From Alkalihalobacillus sp. LMS6 (GTDB taxonomy: Bacteria; Bacillota; Bacilli; Bacillales; Bacillaceae_D), in NCBI RefSeq assembly GCF_024362765.1, contig NZ_CP093302.1, forward strand, positions 864,001 through 928,000: a stretch of DNA of 64,000 nt, in the 5' to 3' direction. The notes beneath the pieces are model-generated. The model worked only from the letters and a program-made list of their open reading frames with translations. It was not told the DNA's origin and did no database searches. Every line of letters begins with the position of its first letter. Within the stretch, counting starts at the first letter, position 1. Below are positions 16,611 through 24,420 of this stretch, one piece after another. Position numbers and translations under genes: made by a program.

Positions 16611-17351
16611 TTATACAATCGTATATCCACCATCAATTGGTACAACCGCACCATTCATAAATTGAGAATCATCAGAAGCTAAAAAGACGGCTAGTTCTGC
16701 GACTTCATAATCATTCCCGAAACGATCCAACGGAATTTTGTTCGTCGGACGTGTTTTTAACATCTCCTCTGTAAGAGGCGTACGAATTGTTCCAGGGGCA
16801 ATCGCGTTAATTTTAACGCCTTTTGAAGAATAAACGGCAGCTAAATGTTTTGTATAGCCAACGACCCCGTGTTTTGATGCTGTATAAGCGGCTCCACCCA
16901 TTTGTGCAACAAGCCCAGCAATTGACGCGATGTTAACGATATTTCCTTTTCCACGCTCAATCATATGCGGCAGTACAAGGTTGGATATTTGGAAAATTGC
17001 TTTTAAGTTGATGTTAAAAATTAGATCCCACTGCTCATCTGTTGTATCTAAGCTTGCCGTATACTTGTCGAAAATTCCTGCGTTGTTGATAACGATATCA
17101 ATTTGCTTGTATTCAGCAATGGTTTTAGAAACCATCGCTTCTAAGTCGCTTTTTTTCGTGACGTCGACTTGAATGGCTAGTCCTTTTCCACCGTTTGCCT
17201 CGATCTGCTGAACAACTTCTTCAGCACCTTCTTTATTTAAATCTGCAACGACTACAGTTGCGCCTTCTTCAGCGAATTTAAGTGCTTCCGCTTTTCCCAT
17301 TCCTGAAGCTGCACCTGTAATGATGGCGATTTTATCTTGAAGTTTTCCCAT
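16611..17351 (-). CDS. SDR family NAD(P)-dependent oxidoreductase
   Basis: 246 residues, classical short-chain dehydrogenase. Cofactor loop TGAASGMGKA, VVVADLNKEG (Asp after strand 2 suggests NAD preference), NNAGIF, catalytic Ser in NIASIAG and Tyr-x-x-x-Lys in YTASKHG, and the C-terminal INAIAPGTIRTPLTEEM. All catalytic residues are present. The start follows AAAGGAGG. Divergent from a LysR gene with a 165-bp shared control region, so that regulator probably controls it. Substrate unknown; the downstream OFA-type transporter may bring it in. Confidence 0.9.
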   Translation of the reverse strand: MGKLQDKIAIITGAASGMGKAEALKFAEEGATVVVADLNKEGAEEVVQQIEANGGKGLAIQVDVTKKSDLEAMVSKTIAEYKQIDIVINNAGIFDKYTASLDTTDEQWDLIFNINLKAIFQISNLVLPHMIERGKGNIVNIASIAGLVAQMGGAAYTASKHGVVGYTKHLAAVYSSKGVKINAIAPGTIRTPLTEEMLKTRPTNKIPLDRFGNDYEVAELAVFLASDDSQFMNGAVVPIDGGYTIV

Positions 17352-17429
17352 GATGTTGTCCTCCTTTAAAATCTTGATACCTACTTCGTAACCGCTTACT
17401 TTTTCAGTAAGTGATGAAAGTCATGTATC

Positions 17430-17446
17430 GTTACTTAAATCGTAAC
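17430..17446. promoter_or_regulatory. Possible LysR operator (inverted repeats) in divergent region
   Basis: GTTAC-N7-GTAAC at 17430-17446 and ATAAC-N6-GTTAT at 17490-17505 are dyads of the size bound by LysR regulators. A TATAAT at 17464-17469 lies between them. The first dyad is nearer the SDR promoter, the second overlaps the start region of the LysR gene, which would fit activation plus self-repression. Confidence 0.4.
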
Positions 17447-17516
17447 TGTTTCGACACATTCTGTATAATACATAAATACGCATAATACGATAACATTAAC
17501 GTTATAATGGAGCGTG

Positions 17517-18422
17517 ATGACGATTGAACTTTTACAATTAACCTATTTCAAAGTGGTGGCAGAACTTGAGCATATGACGAAAGCTGCAAAAGTACTTCAC
17601 GTGTCTCAGCCTGCTTTAAGCAAAGTGATTCAACGGTTAGAGAGAGATTTAGATGTTACGTTATTTGAACGTACACAAAAAGGATTACATTTAAATGAAA
17701 ATGGCAAAGTATTTCTCCAACGTGTTGAGCGTATTTTTCTAGAAATGCAAGAAGGAAGAAAAGAAGTTCGCGACTTAGCAGAGCTATCGGAACGAACAAT
17801 TTCGGTATCGATGGCGTTGCCTCATATCCTGCCTCATTTTCTTAATGATTATTTAAAGAAACACAAAGATGTGCATATCTTGCATTATTCAGCCTCTGCT
17901 CCTGAAATGGTGAAACAGCTTGAAGAAGGGGAAGTAGACCTTTGTATTAGTACAAGTCCAATTGAAGGAAAAGGGTTAAAATGGCAAGTATTAATGGAAG
18001 AAGAAGTCTATTTATCGGTTCCTCTTGATCATCGACTCGCTCATCGTAAACGGATTGAATTAGCTGAGGTACAAGGAGAGAAAGTAATTAATCGAAATAA
18101 AGGCTATCATTTTCGTGAACTGATTGATGCCTTTTGTCGACAAGCAGGATTTGAACCGACAACAACAATTGAACTTGAGGAAGCTGGAGCGATTTTACGA
18201 ATGGTTGAATTGGGTCAAGGGGTGTCGTTTACCCCTCAACTGTCATTACTCAGAGAAACGCTACCAAAAACAGTTCAGCTTGAAATCACCAATCCAGTTT
18301 GCAAACGAGAGATCGGCATCGCTTGGAATGAAGATCGCTACCTCACACGAGCTGCTCAGGATTTTAAAGCGTTTGCCATTACATTTTTTGAGAAAGCGGC
18401 AAAGCAATACTACGAGTTGTGA
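17517..18422 (+). CDS. LysR family transcriptional regulator
   Basis: 301 residues. N-terminal winged HTH (IELLQLTYFKVVAELEHMTKAAKVLHVSQPALSKVIQRLE) is a textbook LysR start; the effector domain (about 90-295) has LCISTSPIEG and the late GQGVSFTPQL. B. subtilis CzcR/YvbU-like regulators look similar. ATG chosen over a GTG one codon earlier because GGAG (17509-17512) would leave no spacer to the GTG. Divergent from the SDR/OFA transporter genes, which are its most likely targets. No terminator follows before the ABC-F leader promoter. Confidence 0.87.
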   Translation: MTIELLQLTYFKVVAELEHMTKAAKVLHVSQPALSKVIQRLERDLDVTLFERTQKGLHLNENGKVFLQRVERIFLEMQEGRKEVRDLAELSERTISVSMALPHILPHFLNDYLKKHKDVHILHYSASAPEMVKQLEEGEVDLCISTSPIEGKGLKWQVLMEEEVYLSVPLDHRLAHRKRIELAEVQGEKVINRNKGYHFRELIDAFCRQAGFEPTTTIELEEAGAILRMVELGQGVSFTPQLSLLRETLPKTVQLEITNPVCKREIGIAWNEDRYLTRAAQDFKAFAITFFEKAAKQYYEL

Positions 18423-18436
18423 ACATAAGAGTATAG

Positions 18437-18465
18437 TTGACATTCGAAACCCTCTGTGGCATGAT
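18437..18465 (+). promoter_or_regulatory. Promoter of the ABC-F leader
   Basis: TTGACA (18437-18442), 17-base spacer, CATGAT (18460-18465). Transcription would start near 18472 and give a leader of about 255 bases before the ABC-F start codon. Confidence 0.55.
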
Positions 18466-18493
18466 TATAGCCAATATAGAAGAAAGGAAATTG

Positions 18494-18517
18494 GTGCCTA
18501 ATACAATGAAGCAGTAA
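18494..18517 (+). CDS. Putative leader peptide of the ABC-F gene (7 residues)
   Basis: GTG start five bases after AAGGA, reading MPNTMKQ and a TAA stop at 18515-18517. It is about 22 bases into the predicted leader RNA. Short upstream ORFs with real ribosome binding sites are common in front of macrolide/lincosamide/pleuromutilin ABC-F genes, where drug-stalled ribosomes change leader folding. A second candidate, ATG at 18584-18586 reading 11 codons to 18619, has no clear ribosome binding site. Function is inferred. Confidence 0.4.
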   Translation: MPNTMKQ

Positions 18518-18554
18518 TCGAATCGACCCAACGTAATTGAACAACGATTGATTC

Positions 18555-18568
18555 ACTCGAATTCGAGT
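18555..18568. promoter_or_regulatory. Perfect palindrome in ABC-F leader
   Basis: ACTCGAATTCGAGT is a 14-base perfect palindrome; flanking ATTC/GAAT extend it with a one-base bulge to about 23 bases. In the RNA it would be a stable hairpin between the two upstream ORF candidates. Confidence 0.5.
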
Positions 18569-18634
18569 TGAATATCTTTTTTCATGAACGTTAGAGTAGG
18601 GATTCGTCTGTCTTCATAGATTAGGAAAAAATAC

Positions 18635-18726
18635 GACCACCGTAACATATCTTTGGGTGGGGTGTCTTTTTGTTGACTAATTTCTTACGGGCGAACTCTC
18701 TCTAACTGAACTAGAGGGGGTTTTTT
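18635..18726 (+). terminator. Attenuator: tandem hairpins ending in a terminator that masks the ABC-F ribosome binding site
   Basis: First hairpin: GACCACC (18635-18641) with GGGTGTC (about 18660-18666), then TTTTTG. Second: CTCTCTCTA (18696-18704) with TAGAGGGGG (18712-18720) around a 7-base loop, followed by six T (18721-18726). The start codon ATG is at 18729, so the AGAGGGGG 3' arm is also the ribosome binding site and the U tract is the eight-base spacer. Folding would stop transcription and hide the ribosome site together. Confidence 0.7.
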
Positions 18727-18728
18727 GT

Positions 18729-20318
18729 ATGCTATTGCTACAAACGACAAAATTAGAAAAATATTTTGGTGCAAGAGTAATCATAAATAGTGAACCTTTG
18801 GCCCTATACAAAGGGGATCGGATTGGATTAGTTGGAAAGAACGGGGCGGGAAAAACAACGTTGTTAAATGTGCTTGCGAAAGAAGATCAGCCAGATGATG
18901 GTCAAGTGACATTTTACGATAAAGCTACTTATATCCGGCAACTTGATGAAGAGCCTACTAACGTATCTGCAAAAGAAGGAAGTCAGTGGCATGTACCATC
19001 GCATCACCAGAAAAGCGGTGGGGAAAAAACACGAGCAAAGATTGCACAAGCTCTTGAAGCGCAAGCAGCAATTATACTAGCAGATGAGCCAACAAGTCAT
19101 TTAGATATGGGTGGCATTCAACAACTTGAAAAAGCGTTCGGCCAATTTTCAGGAGCGCTTCTCATCACATCTCATGACAAAGCATTCCTCAATAAAGTTT
19201 GTACGGCGATTTGGGAGATTGTAGATGGCGAAGTGAAGGTATACGAAGGAAATTATGATGCTTATCAAGCACAAAAACAAATCGAGTTGGATCAAGCTCA
19301 TAAGGCTTATCAATCGTATCATGCCGAAAAAAATAGACTCATACAAGCTGCAAAACAAGCGCAACAACGCTCGGATAACATTAAAAAAGCACCGTCACGA
19401 ATGGGGAATTCGGAAGCGCGCTTGCACAAACGAAGTAGCGGTGTGCAGAAAGCAAAAATAAATCGCGCTGCTGAAGCGATGTTCACACGGGCAGCCCAAT
19501 TAGAAAAGAAAGAAAAGCCTAAGGGAGAAACAAAGATTCAGTTTGATTTAAGCCGTTTTCCTGTTATTCATAGTAAACAAATTATGCAGTTTGAAGCGTT
19601 TAAAGTAAAAGTAAATGGGCGATTGCTTAAAGAAGTTGATGGCGTGGTTTCCGCAGGTAGTCGTGTCGCAATAATAGGTGAAAATGGATCTGGTAAATCA
19701 ACACTCTTACAACAAATTGACGCGCAAGCCGTGTCGATTGCTAAACCAGCGAAAATCGGTTATTTTTCTCAACATCAACAAGATATTTTAGATGAAGAAA
19801 CGATCTTAGAAAATGTAGGGAAAAACAGTCGTTACTCAGAAACATTTATACGAACAGTTTTATCTCGACTGGCTTTTAAAAAAGAGGACGTTTTTAAAAA
19901 AGGAATCAATTTAAGTGGAGGGGAACGTGTTCGAACTGCTTTAGCGAAAGTATTTCTAAGCGATGTAAACGTCTGGCTCCTTGACGAACCAACAAATTAT
20001 TTAGACTTACCAACAAAAGATTCGCTTAAAGAAGTAATGAATGAATTTCCTGGAACCATTTTATTTGTAACGCATGATCGAGTGCTTGTGGAGGAAGTGG
20101 CGACGCACCTTTTATCCTTTGAAAAGGAACGAGCAAAAGTAAAATCGGTTGAGCAAGAAAATGAGCAAACGGAAAAACCGGATGAGTCGTTATTAACGAT
20201 TGAGTTTAAATTATCAGCGCTACTTTCCCGCTTATCAACCGTAGTTGATGAAACGGAAAAAGCGGCGTTAGATAAAGAATATCAAGAGTTAATAAAGAAA
20301 AAACGGGCGCTCATATAG
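18729..20318 (+). CDS. ABC-F family ribosomal protection protein (Vga/VmlR/Msr-like)
   Basis: 529 residues with two ATPase domains and no membrane segments. NBD1: Walker A GLVGKNGAGKTT, signature QKSGGEKTRAKIA, Walker B AIILADEPTSHLD. A charged interdomain linker (about 195-275, basic and Gln-rich: AAKQAQQRSDNIKKAPSRMG) is the P-site tRNA interaction motif that reaches into the ribosome. NBD2: GENGSGKST, LSGGERVRTALA, VWLLDEPTNYLD. NBD1 is shortened as in antibiotic-resistance ABC-F proteins. These displace lincosamides, streptogramin A, pleuromutilins or macrolides from the ribosome; which class cannot be told. The attenuator-type leader supports drug-induced expression. The SAM-KKRALI C-terminus has no membrane anchor. 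Confidence 0.87.
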   Translation: MLLLQTTKLEKYFGARVIINSEPLALYKGDRIGLVGKNGAGKTTLLNVLAKEDQPDDGQVTFYDKATYIRQLDEEPTNVSAKEGSQWHVPSHHQKSGGEKTRAKIAQALEAQAAIILADEPTSHLDMGGIQQLEKAFGQFSGALLITSHDKAFLNKVCTAIWEIVDGEVKVYEGNYDAYQAQKQIELDQAHKAYQSYHAEKNRLIQAAKQAQQRSDNIKKAPSRMGNSEARLHKRSSGVQKAKINRAAEAMFTRAAQLEKKEKPKGETKIQFDLSRFPVIHSKQIMQFEAFKVKVNGRLLKEVDGVVSAGSRVAIIGENGSGKSTLLQQIDAQAVSIAKPAKIGYFSQHQQDILDEETILENVGKNSRYSETFIRTVLSRLAFKKEDVFKKGINLSGGERVRTALAKVFLSDVNVWLLDEPTNYLDLPTKDSLKEVMNEFPGTILFVTHDRVLVEEVATHLLSFEKERAKVKSVEQENEQTEKPDESLLTIEFKLSALLSRLSTVVDETEKAALDKEYQELIKKKRALI

Positions 20319-20332
20319 AGGATGAAAAAAGG

Positions 20333-20361
20333 CAAAACAGCAAAGGCTGTTTTGTTTTTTT
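20333..20361 (+). terminator. Terminator of the ABC-F gene
   Basis: CAAAACAGC (20333-20341) pairs with GCTGTTTTG (20346-20354), loop AAAG, followed by seven T. Confidence 0.9.
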
Positions 20362-20553
20362 AGGTTTAACCTCGACAGAATTCGGGAATGGGAATTTACA
20401 TCTGAATTCGGGCAATTTTAAGAAAAATGTAGAAAGAGATTGGATCATGTTGAAATGACTCGAATTATAGATGATTTTTAAGAAATAAAGCCATCGCTTA
20501 TAGTAAAGGGTCCCTCACGAAAAGATACACATGTATACTCAGCTATTTCGAGT

Positions 20554-20582
20554 TTGTGGATGAGAAACCGCTTTATTATAAT
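20554..20582 (+). promoter_or_regulatory. Promoter of the glycine betaine transporter operon
   Basis: TTGTGG (20554-20559), 17-base spacer, TATAAT (20577-20582), 50 bases upstream of the lipoprotein start. Farther up, GAATTCGGG is directly repeated at 20378 and 20404; no other known element was seen between 20362 and 20553. Confidence 0.55.
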
Positions 20583-20631
20583 AAAGTTGGTCAATTACAA
20601 ATTAAAGAAAAATAAAAAAAGGGGTTATTCA

Positions 20632-21636
20632 ATGAAAAAGACACGATTTGGTGTAAGTTTAGTAGCGACGATCGCTCTACTTTCGGCATGTGGAAATGAT
20701 TCTGGGAACGGCGATGGAGATGAGATCTCAGTTATTACGTTTGCCGATGCAGGGTGGGAAAGTTTACGAATTCATAATGCGATTGCCCAGTTTATTGTTG
20801 AAGAAGGCTATGGGTATGATACGGAAACAACAATGGGCTCAACCCCCATTACCGTTCAAGGTCTTCGAGATGGTGATATTAATGTGTATATGGAAATTTG
20901 GACCGATAACATTCGTGAATTATATGATGAATCGATTGATTCCGGTGAGATTATTGAAGTTTCAATGAATTTCGATGATAACGAACAAGGGTTTTATGTA
21001 CCAACCTATGTGATTGAAGGAGACCCTGATCGAGATATCGAACCAATGGCTCCAGACTTACAGCGGGTTGAAGATCTTGTGAATTATCCTGATGTTTTTC
21101 CTGATCCAGAAGACTCAAGCATGGGAAGAATCTTAAATGCGCCAAGTGATTGGGCCGTTTACGAAGATATAGCTATGAAATTTGATTCTTATGGATTGGA
21201 AGAAACATTTAATTTATTTGCCCCTGGTTCAGATGCTGGTATGGTGACAGATTTGGTTCGGGCTTATGAAGATGGTGAAGGCTGGGTCGGCTACTACTGG
21301 GAGCCTACAGGGATTACAGCACAGTATGACTTAACGTTGCTGGAAGAAGATGATTACGACGAAGAACAGTGGGAAGAAGATCGTACAACCGCATTCCCAC
21401 CTAATGATGTGACGGTTGCTGTTAATCAGCATTTACCTGACCAAGCACCGGAAGTAGTGGAATTTCTAGAAAACTATGAAACAAGCAGTGAATTAACCGA
21501 AGCAGCGCTTGCTTATATGGAAGAAGACGGTTTAAGTGAGCAAGAAGCTGCAATGCGCTGGATGGAAGAATATCAAGATATTTGGACAAGTTGGTTACCT
21601 GACGATATTGCTCAAGATGTTCTAGATGCATTGTAA
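20632..21636 (+). CDS. Glycine betaine/proline ABC transporter substrate-binding lipoprotein (OpuAC/ProX type)
   Basis: 334 residues from the ATG after AAAAAAAGGGG. Lipoprotein signal: MKKTRFGVSLVATIALLSAC, lipobox LSAC with Cys20. The mature part is an OpuAC fold (PF04069): VITFADAGWESLRIHNAIAQ, TTMGSTPITVQGLRDGDI and VYMEIWTDN. Tryptophans and tyrosines suited to quaternary-amine binding are frequent (GWVGYYWEPTG). It is strikingly acidic, with runs such as EEDDYDEEQWEED, as in surface proteins of alkaliphiles and halophiles. First gene of the operon, the reverse of the opuA gene order in B. subtilis. Confidence 0.9.
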   Translation: MKKTRFGVSLVATIALLSACGNDSGNGDGDEISVITFADAGWESLRIHNAIAQFIVEEGYGYDTETTMGSTPITVQGLRDGDINVYMEIWTDNIRELYDESIDSGEIIEVSMNFDDNEQGFYVPTYVIEGDPDRDIEPMAPDLQRVEDLVNYPDVFPDPEDSSMGRILNAPSDWAVYEDIAMKFDSYGLEETFNLFAPGSDAGMVTDLVRAYEDGEGWVGYYWEPTGITAQYDLTLLEEDDYDEEQWEEDRTTAFPPNDVTVAVNQHLPDQAPEVVEFLENYETSSELTEAALAYMEEDGLSEQEAAMRWMEEYQDIWTSWLPDDIAQDVLDAL

Positions 21637-21637
21637 T

Positions 21638-21670
21638 AAGGAGTGCGGCTAGCAGTGCGCTAGCCTCCTT
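21638..21670 (+). other. Intercistronic hairpin after the binding protein
   Basis: GGCTAGC (21647-21653) and GCTAGCC (21659-21665) pair around AGTGC; AAGGA and TCCTT extend the stem with a bulge. No T run follows. Such hairpins protect the upstream mRNA and help make more binding protein than membrane subunits. Confidence 0.6.
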
Positions 21671-21728
21671 GTTGTTCAAAAATAGTATGAAGTGAGGTGA
21701 ATAGGTACACAAGCGTGTATCTTAACGG

Positions 21729-22589
21729 ATGTTTGATTTTCCTGATATTCGGATTCGTCTAGGTGATTATGCAGAAGCCGTTGTGCAGTGGCTTAGAGAA
21801 ACATTTTCAGCATTTTTTGATTTTATTTTTCAAATCGGTGTGAGCACCATTAATGGAATCAATGATGTTCTTGAATTTTTCCCATGGTGGTTATTTATTC
21901 TAATTGTGGTTGCCCTTGGCTGGTATTTGCAAAAATGGAGTTCGGGTCTGTTGTATGGATTGTTTATTTTTATTATAGGAACCTTTAATTATTGGTCAGA
22001 AATGATGACGACACTCGCAATTATTATGAGCGCCGTAATTGTCTGTTTAATTATAGGAGTACCAATAGGAATTTTAATGGCGTTTAGTAAATGGTTTTCC
22101 ATCATCATGCGTCCTGTCCTTGATGCGATGCAAACAATGCCAAGTTTTATTTACTTAATTCCTGCAATCTTTTTCTTTGGCCTTGGAAACGTCTCGGCTA
22201 TTTTTGCCACGATTATCTATGCGGTTCCACCCGTTATTCGCTTAACAGAACTTGCGATTCGAGGTGTAAGTTCTTCTATGGTTGAATCAGCACAATCATT
22301 TGGTTCATCAAAAGGGCAAACGTTGTGGAAGGTTCAACTTCCTCAAGCGATACCGACCATTATGGCTGGTGTAAACCAAACAACGATGATGGCTTTGGCA
22401 ATGGTTGTAATTGCCTCAATGGTAGGTGCAAGAGGTCTAGGGGAAGACGTGTTAATTGCGATTAATACGGTGAATTTTTCTTTAGGGTTTGAAGCCGGAT
22501 TGAGCATCGTATTTATTGCGATTATCATTGATCGTTTAACGAGCGGTGTAGCAAATAAAATTCAACGACATAGGAGAGTGACGTCATGA
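21729..22589 (+). CDS. Glycine betaine/proline ABC transporter permease (OpuAB/ProW type)
   Basis: 286 residues, about six or seven membrane segments. The permease core includes WSEMMTTLAIIMSAVIVCLIIGVPIGI and the ATPase-contact region VESAQSFGSSKGQTLWKVQLPQAIPTIMAGVNQTTMMALAMVVIASMVGA, which is highly characteristic of ProW/OpuAB. The ATG has no good ribosome binding site (GAGGTGA lies about 30 bases upstream) and a stop two codons before it rules out a longer start. It may depend on read-through from the binding-protein gene. The stop overlaps the ATPase start by four bases. Confidence 0.9.
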   Translation: MFDFPDIRIRLGDYAEAVVQWLRETFSAFFDFIFQIGVSTINGINDVLEFFPWWLFILIVVALGWYLQKWSSGLLYGLFIFIIGTFNYWSEMMTTLAIIMSAVIVCLIIGVPIGILMAFSKWFSIIMRPVLDAMQTMPSFIYLIPAIFFFGLGNVSAIFATIIYAVPPVIRLTELAIRGVSSSMVESAQSFGSSKGQTLWKVQLPQAIPTIMAGVNQTTMMALAMVVIASMVGARGLGEDVLIAINTVNFSLGFEAGLSIVFIAIIIDRLTSGVANKIQRHRRVTS

Positions 22590-23815
22590 CCACACAAATC
22601 TCACTTAAAAATGTCTCTAAAATTTTTGGCCCGAAACCGAAGTCTGTCATCCCAATGATTAAAGACGGTATGACGAAAGAAGAAATCTTAGCGAAGACTA
22701 ACCACACAGTTGGCGTATACGATGCCTCAATGGATATAAAAAAAGGTGAAACCTTCGTTATTATGGGGCTGTCAGGGAGCGGGAAATCGACGTTAATTCG
22801 TTGTTTTAACCTTTTAAATAAGCCGACAGACGGTGAAATCATTTTAGATGGAGAGAATATCGTAAAGTATTCAAACCAGCAGCTTAAGAAAGTTCGTCAA
22901 AACAAGATCGCTATGGTTTTTCAGCATTTCGGCTTGTTTACCCACCGTACGATCTTGTCTAATGTTGAATATGGTCTAGAAATTAAGCAGATGCCAAAAG
23001 CAAAACGTCGAGAAATCGCGATGAAGAACATTGAAATTGTAGGGTTAAAGGGTTATGAAGACAAGTATCCAGATGAACTTTCAGGCGGAATGCAGCAACG
23101 GGTCGGTCTTGCTCGAGCCCTGACAAATGATCCAGACATTCTTTTAATGGACGAGCCATTCAGTGCACTTGACCCTTTAATTCGTCGGGAAATGCAGTTA
23201 GAGCTGTTAGATATCCAAGAGCGTCTTCAAAAGACAATTATCTTTATCACTCATGATGTGAATGAAGCCTTCAAAATTGGTGATCGTGTTGCGGTGATGC
23301 GTGACGGGAAAGTCGTTCAAATTGGTACACCAGAAGAAATTATGGAAGCACCTGCTAACGACTATATTTCCGAATTTATTAAAGATATTGATCGATCGAA
23401 AGTTTTTCAAGCATCTCACATTATGATGAAACCAAATGCGATTGTGTCACTAAAAGACGGCTTAAACGTCGCAGTGAAAGAAATGCAGCAAAACGGGTTA
23501 TCTAGCGTGTTCGTTGTGGATCGAGGTCGCATTTTAAAAGGCATTCTGACCATTGATCAAGCGATAAAAGGGATAAAAGAAAAACAAACACTCGCAGAAG
23601 TGATTTCAGAGGACATTCAACGAGTAAAAGCGGATTGCTATGTGACCGATTTAATTCCAAAAGCGCTTGAATCTGCTTTTCCATTGGCAGTTGTGAATGA
23701 TGAGGGACGTTTAGAAGGGATTATTCTCCGTGTTCATGTTTTATCTGGATTAATCTCGGAAGAAGTTAAGGAGACAGAGGAATATCATCCTAAAGAAGAG
23801 TTAAGTCCTGTGTAA
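22586..23815 (+). CDS. Glycine betaine/proline ABC transporter ATP-binding protein with CBS domains (OpuAA/ProV type)
   Basis: 409 residues. ATPase part: Walker [11 protein letters not shown]-loop VFQHFGL, signature [13 protein letters not shown], Walker [14 protein letters not shown], and H-loop IFITHD. The extra N-terminal segment ([32 protein letters not shown]) is typical of ProV/OpuAA. The C-terminal 120 residues form two CBS motifs, which in OpuA sense ionic strength. Imports the compatible solute at high osmolarity. ATG overlaps the permease stop (ATGA), with AGGAGAG in front. Confidence 0.93.
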   Translation: MTTQISLKNVSKIFGPKPKSVIPMIKDGMTKEEILAKTNHTVGVYDASMDIKKGETFVIMGLSGSGKSTLIRCFNLLNKPTDGEIILDGENIVKYSNQQLKKVRQNKIAMVFQHFGLFTHRTILSNVEYGLEIKQMPKAKRREIAMKNIEIVGLKGYEDKYPDELSGGMQQRVGLARALTNDPDILLMDEPFSALDPLIRREMQLELLDIQERLQKTIIFITHDVNEAFKIGDRVAVMRDGKVVQIGTPEEIMEAPANDYISEFIKDIDRSKVFQASHIMMKPNAIVSLKDGLNVAVKEMQQNGLSSVFVVDRGRILKGILTIDQAIKGIKEKQTLAEVISEDIQRVKADCYVTDLIPKALESAFPLAVVNDEGRLEGIILRVHVLSGLISEEVKETEEYHPKEELSPV

Positions 23816-23838
23816 GATATACATTCGTTTTACAGCAT

Positions 23839-23880
23839 AAAAACGTCATGAAGGATACCTTTCCATTTATGACGTTTTTT
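23839..23880. terminator. Bidirectional terminator
   Basis: AAAAACGTCAT (23839-23849) and ATGACGTTTTT (23869-23879) pair; A and T runs on both sides allow it to end the betaine operon and the minus-strand thioesterase gene. Confidence 0.85.
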
Positions 23881-23913
23881 GCTGTTCGTTTTTACTACTG
23901 CATTCACGTAACG

Positions 23914-24339
23914 TTACTTTCTTTTTTCCATTACACTAACGGTACAGCGAGAGATACAGATGGTTTTTCCTTCTTCATTTGTTAAGTCAATATGCCACAC
24001 CATTGTCGATCTTCCCTTATGAAAAGGTGTCGCGGTCGCAATTAACGTACCTTCAGACATGGTTCGAATATGGTTGGCATTAATCTCCATCCCAAAACAA
24101 ACGTGGGTTTCAGGGTTAATGTTTATAGCTGTGGCGATCGAAGCAGCGGTTTCCGCTAACACAACGGAAGCACCGCCGTGTAAAACGCCATATGGTTGGT
24201 GAACGGGTGGCCCAACCGGCATTGTCATAACGACTTTATCGGTCGACAGTTCTTGATATTCGATTCCAAGCGTTTCGATTAATGTGTTTTGAGCGTTTTC
24301 CTTTAACTGAACAAGCTGTTCTTCTGTGAACTGAGTCAT
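23914..24339 (-). CDS. PaaI family thioesterase (hotdog fold)
   Basis: 141 residues from the ATG seven bases after GGAGG; an in-frame ATG 12 bases earlier overlaps that site. Hotdog acyl-CoA thioesterase of the PaaI/YuxO group: VHQPYGVLHGGASVVLAETAAS is the hallmark (HGG with catalytic Glu/Asp helix), and GMEINANHIRTMSEGTLIATATPFHKGRSTMVW forms the later strands. It hydrolyses acyl- or aryl-CoA esters; substrate unknown. A cre-like site lies in front. Confidence 0.88.
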   Translation of the reverse strand: MTQFTEEQLVQLKENAQNTLIETLGIEYQELSTDKVVMTMPVGPPVHQPYGVLHGGASVVLAETAASIATAININPETHVCFGMEINANHIRTMSEGTLIATATPFHKGRSTMVWHIDLTNEEGKTICISRCTVSVMEKRK

Positions 24340-24357
24340 ATGTACCTCCATCTATTT

Positions 24358-24371
24358 ATTAAGCGCTTTCA
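24358..24371 (-). promoter_or_regulatory. cre-like site in front of the thioesterase gene
   Basis: On the minus strand TGAAAGCGCTTAAT matches 13 of 14 cre consensus positions. It lies just downstream of a TATACT-type -10, 19 bases before the gene start, where CcpA would block transcription. Confidence 0.45.
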
Positions 24372-24420
24372 TTTAGTATACAGAAAAAAAAGAAAAGAAA
24401 AAAGAGTGATTCATTCACTC

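Noticed and set aside
20378-20412. Direct repeat GAATTCGGG x2 in front of the betaine operon
   Set aside because: Two copies 26 bp apart without a known binding motif; too short to call an operator.
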